NCBI GenBank assembly: GCA_945874355.1
Contig: CAMCGB010000002.1
Span: forward strand, 1-64,000
Length of the DNA: 64,000 nt
Direction: 5' to 3'
From: an uncultured Bacteroides sp.
GTDB taxonomy: Bacteria > Bacteroidota > Bacteroidia > Bacteroidales > UBA932
Shown here: positions 57,316-64,000 of the stretch, in pieces
Position numbering within the stretch: position 1 is the stretch's first letter
Layout of the letters: every line of letters starts with the position of its first letter
Made by a program: the position numbers and the translations under genes
Notes under the pieces: model-generated
Told to the model about the DNA's origin: nothing
The model's database searches: none
The model's input: the letters and a program-made list of their open reading frames with translations, nothing else

Positions 57316-59180
57316 AGCGACTCTATGCCTTGACTTTCTGCCTTTTGGCTCTTGCCGGCACTCTTTCTGCCCGTTGTATCGAAGTCGTTGAGGCCCAGGA
57401 ACTTAATCTGACCCCTTCGCCAGACAGCTCTTATGTGGCCTTTACAAGGGGCAACGACCTGTGGGTGAGAAGGACTTCGGACTCCCTGGAGCGCAGGCTG
57501 ACCTTTGACGGCGGCGCTACCACCCTGAACGGCTATGCTTCGTGGGTGTACTACGAGGAGATTCTGGGGCGTGCGAGCCAATATAAGGCCTTCTGGTGGA
57601 GTCCCGACTCCCGCCGCCTGGCATTCTATCGTTTCGATGAGTCGCAGGTCAGCGTCTTCCCCATCTTCTCGCCTTTCGGAGTGAACGGCTCTCTGCGTTC
57701 CACCCGCTACCCCAAGGCTGGGCAGAGCAATCCTGAGGTGCAGATAGGAATTATCGACCTTCAAAGTCCTGAAGCCAATATAGTCTGGGCTGGTTTCGAT
57801 CCTTCAGAGGACCAATATTTCGGAACCCCTTTTTGGAGTGACGACTCCGCCGAGCTATATGTAAGCCGCGAGCCCAGGTTGCAGAACACTCTGGACCTGT
57901 ATGCTGTAAGTGTTGCGGACGGCTCTCTGCGCCACGTGTATCACGAGGAGTATCCGGCCTCCTGGGTGGAGTGGATAGACGGTATGCTCTTTACCCGCAA
58001 GGGCCTCTATATGGTGCGCAACTTCGAATCCGGCTGGGAGCAGATATATTTCCTGGGCTACGACTCTTCGCTGAAAAGGCTTACGGATGGGGAGAACTGG
58101 GATGTCAGGCTGCTGAAGGTGGACGAAAAGAAGTCTGAACTCTGGTTCACGGCCAAAAGGGATTCCCGCCTTCATACCAGCCTTTACAAACTGGACAAAA
58201 AGGGTAGGGTAATCCTGCTTTCCAATCCCGAGTATTCAATTGCCGGAGTTAAGTTCTCTGAAGACGGAAAGACCTTCTCGGCCATCGAGTCCAACGCCAG
58301 GACTCCATACAGGATTGTAACGGGCAGCACTTCGCGCCTGAAGCTGGAAAGAAGCGCTGAGAGTGAAGAGGATGCACGCAGCAGGGAGGCCTCCCCGCGG
58401 CCCGAGATTGTAACGATTGAGAATGACGGATTTACCCTGTACGGACTGATGTCCCTGCCCAAAGACTTCGACGCCTCGAAAAAATATCCTGTAGTGATGC
58501 AGCTGTATGGCGGTCCCGGGACAGCTTATGTGCGCGATATCTGGGCCGACAGGGATGCTTCGGACAGCTGGTGCTGGGAGAACGGTATAATATATATAGT
58601 GGTGGACCCCCGCTCTAGCGGCGAGAACGGGCGCAGGGGTATGGACCAGGCCTACAGGCAGATGACGGTCATCGAGCAGGAGGACTATATATGCTGGGCC
58701 AGGTATCTGTCGTCGCTGCCCTATGTGGACGGTTCAAGGATAGGTGTTGAAGGCTTCTCGTTCGGAGGCACCACCACCGCTATGCTGGTGCTCAGGCATC
58801 CGGAGTATTTCCGCTGCGGAATTGCCGGCGGGGGAGTGTACGATTGGACCCTTTATGACACCCACTACACCGAGCGCTTTATGGATACTCCCCAGGCTAA
58901 CCCGGAGGGCTACAGGACTGCATCCGTACTCTCTTATATCCCTGACGGAGTGTCGCCGGACTATAAGCCTTATTCTCTGAAAATAACCCACGGAACGGGG
59001 GATGACAACGTGCACTTCCAGAATACCCTCCTGCTTGTGGATGCGCTTCAGAAAGCCGGAATCAAGTTCGAGCTGATGATTTATCCCGACGGAATGCACG
59101 GCTACCGCGGAGCACAGGGAGCGCATTCCCGCGAAGCCGACCACGACTTCTGGACTCGCAACCTGCTGCAGCAGGATTAA
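57312..59180 (+). CDS. Dipeptidyl peptidase IV family serine peptidase (short form)
   Basis: A secreted S9B peptidase cleaving X-Pro or X-Ala dipeptides. Signal peptide 1-20; beta-propeller domain from about 30 to 370 with the double-glutamate motif (VYYEEILG, E82-E83) that binds the substrate amino terminus; alpha/beta hydrolase domain with nucleophile GFSFGG (S483), aspartate in HGTGDDNVHF (about 564) and H596 in YPDGMHGYRG. At 622 residues it is about 100 shorter than Porphyromonas-type DPP-IV, and GFSFGG replaces the usual GWSYGG. The ATG at 57312 overlaps the helicase stop (ATGA). Confidence 0.9.
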   Translation: MKRLYALTFCLLALAGTLSARCIEVVEAQELNLTPSPDSSYVAFTRGNDLWVRRTSDSLERRLTFDGGATTLNGYASWVYYEEILGRASQYKAFWWSPDSRRLAFYRFDESQVSVFPIFSPFGVNGSLRSTRYPKAGQSNPEVQIGIIDLQSPEANIVWAGFDPSEDQYFGTPFWSDDSAELYVSREPRLQNTLDLYAVSVADGSLRHVYHEEYPASWVEWIDGMLFTRKGLYMVRNFESGWEQIYFLGYDSSLKRLTDGENWDVRLLKVDEKKSELWFTAKRDSRLHTSLYKLDKKGRVILLSNPEYSIAGVKFSEDGKTFSAIESNARTPYRIVTGSTSRLKLERSAESEEDARSREASPRPEIVTIENDGFTLYGLMSLPKDFDASKKYPVVMQLYGGPGTAYVRDIWADRDASDSWCWENGIIYIVVDPRSSGENGRRGMDQAYRQMTVIEQEDYICWARYLSSLPYVDGSRIGVEGFSFGGTTTAMLVLRHPEYFRCGIAGGGVYDWTLYDTHYTERFMDTPQANPEGYRTASVLSYIPDGVSPDYKPYSLKITHGTGDDNVHFQNTLLLVDALQKAGIKFELMIYPDGMHGYRGAQGAHSREADHDFWTRNLLQQD

Positions 59181-59195
59181 GCTCCGGCACTTGAG

Positions 59196-59882
59196 TTATA
59201 TGGCTTTTATTGAGATAATTGTGGCCTTTGAACCTTGGATTCTGAAACTCAGGTCCTTATCCTTATAGACAATATGATACTCCCGAGTGCTGTCGCTGTG
59301 GTAGGCAGGCCTCGGGTCCTGGAGTATCAGCTCTTTGATTGCGGCCCGGTCCTTTTCCGAAAAACAGTCCCATAGCTTTGCTTCTGAAGGGCAGAGCGAT
59401 GTTTCCACGCTTTCGAGGCTCTCCCAGGTGCTGCTGTCCACAAAGCCCGAGCGGGCTTCCGGGTGGGCGTCGGCGTAGGCTACATAAGGTTTTATGTCGT
59501 AAATCGGGGTGCCGTCTGCAAGGTCCGCCCCGCTGACTCTCAAAAGGGCCCGCTCCGGCGCTACTTCCTCTATCCTTACTGAACTCAGTCCCAGCCCGTT
59601 CGGACGGAAAGGGGAGCGGGAGGCAAAGACCCCTATTTTTTTGTTCCCTCCGAGCCTTGGCGGCCGGACCGTAAGCTGGGAAGGGCTCCCTGCGTTGAGG
59701 TGGAAACCCCATATAAGCCACAGATAATCAAAGCCTTCCAGCCCCCGTAAAGCTTCTTCCCTGCGGAAGCGGGGACAAAACTCCACATAGCCTTCCAACT
59801 CCGAAGCAAGTCCGGCCTGGCGCGGCAGACCGAACTTGCCCGAAAGGGGAGAGCGGAAATAGGCTATGGGTTCGATTTCCAT
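59196..59882 (-). CDS. trmO: tRNA (N6-threonylcarbamoyladenosine-37) methyltransferase TrmO
   Basis: 228 residues of the TsaA/TrmO family, which methylates t6A37 of tRNA(Thr) in an SAM-dependent way. Motifs: PIAYFRSPLSGKFGLPRQAG, LEGFDYLWLIWGFH, RSPFRPNGLGLSSV and GTPIYDIKPYV, plus a C-terminal extension. The start ATG overlaps the stop of the M23 peptidase gene by one base, so it is the downstream gene of that transcript. Confidence 0.93.
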   Translation of the reverse strand: MEIEPIAYFRSPLSGKFGLPRQAGLASELEGYVEFCPRFRREEALRGLEGFDYLWLIWGFHLNAGSPSQLTVRPPRLGGNKKIGVFASRSPFRPNGLGLSSVRIEEVAPERALLRVSGADLADGTPIYDIKPYVAYADAHPEARSGFVDSSTWESLESVETSLCPSEAKLWDCFSEKDRAAIKELILQDPRPAYHSDSTREYHIVYKDKDLSFRIQGSKATIISIKAI

Positions 59883-61144
59883 TATTGCTCAGTGCTGTTC
59901 TCTATTGGCTGCTCGACGCTCTTTGCTCCAATCTCTACAAGATACTTGTCATACAGGGCATTGAACTCGTCGAGGTACTTCTTTTCTAGAGGCTCCGATG
60001 CCGGAGAGTTGAGGCTCAGCGGGTCTATGGGCCGGCCGTTCTCCCAGATACGGAAGTCCAGATGGGGTCCGGTAGCAGTGCCGGTGGCTCCGACATAGCC
60101 TATGAGCTGTCCCTGGCTGACGCGGCTTCCGACCTTGATGCCCTTTGCGAAGCGGGAGAGGTGCATATAAGAGCTCTCGTATCCTCTCATATGCTTGATT
60201 TTGATTCTGTTGCCTCCGCCGGTCCCGTCCCATCCGCACTTTGTGACAGTACCGTCGCCTATGGCATAGACTTCAGTCCCGGTGGGGGCTGCATAATCGA
60301 CTGCCGTGTGGGCTTTAACCTTGCCGGTGACGGGGTGCTTGCGGCTGTAGGAGAAACGGCTGCTGATGCGGTTATATCGCAGGGGAGCCTTGAGGAACAT
60401 CCTCTTGAGACTTTCTCCGCCCTTGTCCCAATAGGTGTTTTTGCCGCTTGAAGGCACCTCGTAGCGTAGCGCGCCCACCTCTTTGCCTTCCCTGGAAGTG
60501 AAGAGGCTGAAATGTACAGTGTCCACTGCCACCACTTCGCCTTCGCACACGCTCTGGGTATAAACTATACGGAAACGGTCCTGGGGCTGGAGGGTGAAGA
60601 AGTTGATGCTCCACTGATAAATGTCGGCAAGGTTCATAATCAGGTTGGGCGTCGCCCCGGCCCCTATCATATCATTCCACAGGGATGAGTTGATGGTGAC
60701 GTCTGCAATCTTCCTTTCGTGGGTGACAGGCTTGTCCACATTCCATACTGCCAGCGAATCCTTGCATTGGAACACTGTGGAGCGTATCCTGCTCTGCTCA
60801 TAGACTACGTAGGCAAGCGTCCTGCTGCTGTCCGAGCGCTCGTAAAAGGCATACAGGGGGTTGCCCGCCTTTATGCGCCGAAGGTCAAGGAGGGTGTCGC
60901 TAAGCTGGGTGAGCCTGTAGGCATCCGAAGCTCCGAGCCCTAGTCTCTGCATAAGGGAAGAAAAGTTGTCTCCGCTGCGCACGGCAGTCGTGTCGGCTTC
61001 GTAGAGCTCCGTCCGGAAGCCCAGGGGAGAGAGCGGAGCAAGCTCTTCCTCTGCGGCGCTTTCTGCTCCTCTTTTGCATCCGGCGCACAGGCAAAGGCAC
61101 AGCAACGCCGGAATAATCAGGGATCTAAGTCTTAGTATCTTCAT
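59882..61144 (-). CDS. M23 family lipoprotein peptidase with altered zinc motif
   Basis: 420 residues: lipoprotein signal with LCLCLCAGCKRG, an N-terminal LysM/OapA-like part (RSGDNFSSLMQRLGL), a middle domain, and a C-terminal M23 fold. The first metal motif HTAVDYAAPTGTEV (HxxxD) is present; the second, normally HxH, reads GPHLDFRIW, i.e. aspartate replaces the zinc-binding histidine. This form may be inactive or may bind zinc differently, and could act like an activator of amidases. It shares a transcript with trmO. Confidence 0.87.
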   Translation of the reverse strand: MKILRLRSLIIPALLCLCLCAGCKRGAESAAEEELAPLSPLGFRTELYEADTTAVRSGDNFSSLMQRLGLGASDAYRLTQLSDTLLDLRRIKAGNPLYAFYERSDSSRTLAYVVYEQSRIRSTVFQCKDSLAVWNVDKPVTHERKIADVTINSSLWNDMIGAGATPNLIMNLADIYQWSINFFTLQPQDRFRIVYTQSVCEGEVVAVDTVHFSLFTSREGKEVGALRYEVPSSGKNTYWDKGGESLKRMFLKAPLRYNRISSRFSYSRKHPVTGKVKAHTAVDYAAPTGTEVYAIGDGTVTKCGWDGTGGGNRIKIKHMRGYESSYMHLSRFAKGIKVGSRVSQGQLIGYVGATGTATGPHLDFRIWENGRPIDPLSLNSPASEPLEKKYLDEFNALYDKYLVEIGAKSVEQPIENSTEQ

Positions 61145-61161
61145 CTTCTTGAGGGTAAGGT

Positions 61162-62736
61162 CTATTTCACAAGGCTTCCGAGTATGCTCCTGGTCAGGGT
61201 CCTCAGGGCGCTTGAAGTGGCATTTGTAATAGCCTTGTTAGCTATGTTCTTTCCGCTGGTGGACTTGCTCTTCTTTCCCGTCAGGGCGTTCGCGGCGGCA
61301 GTTCCGGCGCTTCTTGTGACGCTTGTGATGGCTGCTCCGGCGGCTGCGCTCAGAACTGCTCCGCCAATCTTGGCAAAGGTGCTGCCTTCCGAGTCTTTTT
61401 TCGAGGCTTTCCCCTTTTTGGAGAGCATCTCCTGCTGCTCGGCCTCTGCTTTCTGACTGTCGGCAAGAAGAATTTCGAAGGCACTCTCGCGGTCTATAGG
61501 CGTGTCATACTTGCCATAGACTGCAGAAGACTTGACTGCATCCAGCCTCTCGCCTTCGGTAAGGGCTCCAATCTGGCTGAGCGGGAAGAGCATCTTTGCC
61601 CTCTGGACCATTGCGGGAGTGCCGTCTTCGCTCAGGAAGCTGACCAGCGCCTCGCCGGTGCCCAGCTCCATAATGGCGTCTGCTGTCTTGAAGGAAGGGT
61701 TGGCGCGGAAGGTTTCGGCTGCGGCCCGTACCGCTTTCTGGTCTTTGGGGGTGTATGCCCTCAAGGCGTGCTGGATGCGGTTACCCAGCTGGCCGAGTAT
61801 GGCTTCGGGAATGTCGGTAGGGCTTTGGGTGATGAAATACACTCCGACTCCCTTGCTTCGGATAAGCCTTATGACCTGCTCGATTTTTGCCACCAGGGCG
61901 GGTGCGGTGTCGGTGAACAGGGTATGGGCCTCGTCGAAGAAGAACACCAGCCTCGGAAGGTCCCTGTCGCCCACTTCGGGAAGGGTCTCGTAAATCTCGG
62001 AAAGAAGCCAGAGCAGGAAGGTCGAGTAGAGCTTGGGATTGAGCATCAGCTTGTCTGCAGCAAGCACGCTCAGCACGCCCTTTCCGCCCTGCAGGTCGAA
62101 CAGGTCCTCGATTTCGAAGGCGGGCTCTCCGAAAAACTTGTCGGCCCCTTCGTTTTCAAGCGACAGCAGGGCTCTCTGGATGGCTCCCACGCTTGCGCTT
62201 GATACGCTTCCGTACTGGGCGGCATATTGCTGGGCGTTCCCGCTGACCTCCTTGAGCATTGCCCTGAGGTCCTTGAGGTCCAAAAGCAGCAGGCCTCTGT
62301 CGTCGGCAACCCTGAAGACTATGTCCATAACTCCGGCCTGAATCTCGTTCAGGCCCAGAAGGCGGCTCAGCAGCTGGGGACCCATATCGGAAATGGTGGT
62401 CCTCATCGGATGGCCTTTCTGCCCGAACACATCGTAGAACCTCACCGGACAGCCTTCGAACTCGGGCTCCTCGATTCCGAACTGGGTGCAGCGCTTCTCG
62501 ATGAAGCCGCTCATCTTTCCTGCCTTGGCAACTCCCGAAAGGTCACCTTTCATATCGGCCATAAAGCAGGGAACTCCCGCCTGGCTGAAAGTCTCGGCAA
62601 GAACCTGGAGCGAGACTGTCTTTCCCGTACCTGTGGCGCCGGCAATAAGCCCGTGGCGGTTCGCCATTCTTCCGCAGATGCTGAGCGGGCCCTGATCGCA
62701 ATGGGCCACATACAATCCTTTTTTGCTGTCGTACAT
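61162..62736 (-). CDS. HerA-like ATPase (DUF853)
   Basis: A 524-residue ATPase of the HerA/DUF853 type. Walker A GATGTGKTVSLQVLAE near residue 34, Walker B LVFFFDEAHTLF, and the arginine-finger region YFITQSPTDIPEAILGQLGNRIQHALRA are clear. Beyond about residue 420 there is a lysine/serine- and alanine-rich tail. HerA proteins translocate DNA; the DUF853 subgroup is annotated by homology only. It stands 17 bases upstream of the M23 peptidase gene and 11 bases after the DUF3298 lipoprotein gene. Confidence 0.88.
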   Translation of the reverse strand: MYDSKKGLYVAHCDQGPLSICGRMANRHGLIAGATGTGKTVSLQVLAETFSQAGVPCFMADMKGDLSGVAKAGKMSGFIEKRCTQFGIEEPEFEGCPVRFYDVFGQKGHPMRTTISDMGPQLLSRLLGLNEIQAGVMDIVFRVADDRGLLLLDLKDLRAMLKEVSGNAQQYAAQYGSVSSASVGAIQRALLSLENEGADKFFGEPAFEIEDLFDLQGGKGVLSVLAADKLMLNPKLYSTFLLWLLSEIYETLPEVGDRDLPRLVFFFDEAHTLFTDTAPALVAKIEQVIRLIRSKGVGVYFITQSPTDIPEAILGQLGNRIQHALRAYTPKDQKAVRAAAETFRANPSFKTADAIMELGTGEALVSFLSEDGTPAMVQRAKMLFPLSQIGALTEGERLDAVKSSAVYGKYDTPIDRESAFEILLADSQKAEAEQQEMLSKKGKASKKDSEGSTFAKIGGAVLSAAAGAAITSVTRSAGTAAANALTGKKSKSTSGKNIANKAITNATSSALRTLTRSILGSLVK

Positions 62737-62747
62737 ATTGTTTCTTT

Positions 62748-63548
62748 TTATTGTTTCAAAATATCAGATACCTCGTCCCAGGAGAGCATAATCTCCAGAC
62801 ATCCAAGATAATAAGGTCCAAGCTGATACTGACCGTAGATGAAGCATATACCGTCTTCGCAGATGTAGAAACTCTCACTTGCAGGAGCCTGACGGGTGAA
62901 CAGGGCATCCAGAAATCCTTCCTGCTCTGCCTGGCGGACAAGGGCGTCGCTCAAGCGCTCGGAAAGAATCTCCCTGCTGCCTTCTGTGAAAAGATTGTCC
63001 AGTTTTACCCTCTCGCCGCTTGCCAGCTTATAGCAAAGTGCGCCTTTCTGCCCCTGTCCGTGAGCTCCTCCAAGGAAGGTGTAGCGCTCGAAGTACAGGC
63101 TTTGATATCCCCTTGCGGGAATCATGAAATTGGCGCGCAGGTCCATTTCCCAATTGAGTGAAGCCATAAAAGAAGAATCTTCGCTGTCCTTGAAGGCCTC
63201 AAGCACCTGCGAGGCGCTCTGATGGTAGTCCTGGTCAAATTTGTTGTAGGCATACTCCAGGGCTGAGGGAATATCGGCATTTTCCACGACGGTCTCGCAA
63301 CCCAAGCCGAGTGCCTCAATGATGTCGAAACGGCAGGCGCGCAGCACTTCTTCGCTATAGTCGCCGACCGGAACTTCAACCTCTGCGGTAAAAGTCATCT
63401 TTTCTTCTCTTCCGTCTTCAAGAAGAGACTCCCTCGAGAAGTTGATAGTCTCTGTACGGAACCCGCCCCCGGAGCTGCAGGCTGAAAGAAGAGCGGCGGC
63501 AGCAAGAAGGGCTACTGAAACAAGTCTTGAGTTGTGTCTTTTCATCAT
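62748..63548 (-). CDS. DUF3298 lipoprotein
   Basis: A 266-residue lipoprotein (signal to LLSACSSGG, cysteine 24) with a C-terminal RsiV/DUF3298-type domain: FERYTFLGGAHGQGQ, LDNLFTEGSREIL, and YICEDGICFIYGQYQLGPYYLG. Such domains occur in anti-sigma factors that bind lysozyme and in many exported proteins of unknown role. The frame is open 76 codons upstream, but the ATG at 63548 opens the signal peptide and overlaps the stop of the upstream exporter gene by 4 bases. Confidence 0.85.
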   Translation of the reverse strand: MMKRHNSRLVSVALLAAAALLSACSSGGGFRTETINFSRESLLEDGREEKMTFTAEVEVPVGDYSEEVLRACRFDIIEALGLGCETVVENADIPSALEYAYNKFDQDYHQSASQVLEAFKDSEDSSFMASLNWEMDLRANFMIPARGYQSLYFERYTFLGGAHGQGQKGALCYKLASGERVKLDNLFTEGSREILSERLSDALVRQAEQEGFLDALFTRQAPASESFYICEDGICFIYGQYQLGPYYLGCLEIMLSWDEVSDILKQ

Positions 63549-64000
63549 TGTTTGTGTTGATTGCTTCCCGGCGCGATTCTCCATTTGTCGGAATGGAAGA
63601 CGTTGGCCGATATTATTAATACTATTACTATTGCGAGAGTAATCTTGACGGCGTTCATCCCGCACGAAAGGGCAGTGGACACATTGCCCGCCGCTACATA
63701 ATAGGCGCTCCAGAACACTCCGGCGCCGGGAATGAGCGGGAAAATGCCGCAGATCAGGAAAACGGTGCTCGGACATCTTAGGGCCTTGGCGGCGTAGCGG
63801 GACAGAAGGGCAACCAGGGCGGCGCCGAGAGCAGTGCCCAGAAAAGCCTGGGCGGAAGTGAAACGGACGGCAAGAAGATACACTGCCCAGCCCAGCATCC
63901 CCACCAGGCCGCAGGCGATATAGTACTTGCGCGGAACCCCGAAAAGGATTGCAAATGAGAAGGTTCCGATGAATGCGGCCGCAAGCTGGATGGAGAAAAT
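63545..64000 (-). CDS. ThrE-like (DUF3815) membrane protein, 5' part outside window
   Basis: 151 codons visible, reaching the right window edge without a start. The sequence is highly hydrophobic with about five membrane helices. The features AAAFIGTFSFAILFGVPRKYY, CGLVGMLGWAVYLLA, and CPSTVFLICGIFPLIPGAGV are those of the ThrE_2 half of threonine/serine exporters. A GTG and an ATG near 63904 could start a shorter protein, but the homology continues upstream through them. The larger partner half is probably just outside the window. Its stop overlaps the DUF3298 lipoprotein start. Confidence 0.85.
   Translation of the reverse strand: MFSIQLAAAFIGTFSFAILFGVPRKYYIACGLVGMLGWAVYLLAVRFTSAQAFLGTALGAALVALLSRYAAKALRCPSTVFLICGIFPLIPGAGVFWSAYYVAAGNVSTALSCGMNAVKITLAIVIVLIISANVFHSDKWRIAPGSNQHKQ

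Overview
The window is a chromosomal segment of a Bacteroidales bacterium, most like gut-associated lineages. This is read from: repeated promoter elements of the Bacteroidetes type (TAnnTTTG, often with TTG 19-20 bases upstream); almost no Shine-Dalgarno sequences; a SecA of about 1,090 residues; a TamL-type lipoprotein assembly factor; the seven-gene Bacteroidetes V-type ATPase operon with a DUF2764 protein; and DUF4301, TIGR04076, DciA-RecF and DPP-IV family proteins. The DNA is moderately GC-rich and densely packed, with many 1-20 bp gene overlaps. I see no tRNA, rRNA, CRISPR array, prophage or intact insertion sequence.

Layout. 1-2460: a DUF4143 ATPase cut by the window edge, a broken paralogue of it, and about 660 bp without a convincing gene. 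2461-9900: a LytTR regulator with a membrane-anchored phosphodiester-glycosidase-like protein, a WG-repeat protein with a peptidoglycan glycosyltransferase, a serine hydrolase with a small TIGR04076 protein, and an unusual secreted M28 peptidase fused to a uroporphyrinogen-decarboxylase-like domain. 9960-17540: a decayed symporter remnant, YbaK, an aldehyde dehydrogenase, a GH13-TamL-RNA methyltransferase operon and phosphofructokinase. 17670-28510: two adjacent operons of sodium energetics, a V-type ATPase (E-DUF2764-A-B-D-I-K) and a biotin-dependent methylmalonyl-CoA decarboxylase (alpha, delta-like, biotin carrier, beta). The K subunit carries the residues known to bind sodium in Enterococcus hirae NtpK, so the two machines may share one sodium gradient. 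28590-41460: DUF4301, PdxB, DciA, RecF, a TPR membrane protein, YebC, xylulokinase, xylose isomerase, SecA and YicC.

41500-45870 is the most interesting segment: one operon of a YwqG-like protein, a steroid 5-alpha-reductase homologue, an Old Yellow Enzyme-type NADH:flavin oxidoreductase and two short-chain dehydrogenases. The gene set suggests reductive processing of a steroid or bile-acid ring system, comparable to the 5AR/5BR/3-beta-HSDH sets known from gut Bacteroidales, but the substrate is not proven by sequence.

45970-64000: GlnRS; a ROK regulator heading an operon with an ABC-F protein, an L-galactose-dehydrogenase-like aldo-keto reductase, a lactonase-like amidohydrolase and a zinc dehydrogenase (a plausible non-phosphorylative L-galactose/L-fucose route); a HAMP-like membrane sensor overlapping TrkH; a RecD-like helicase overlapping a short DPP-IV; and a run of TrmO, an M23 peptidase with an altered zinc motif, a HerA-like ATPase, a DUF3298 lipoprotein and a ThrE-like exporter cut by the right edge.
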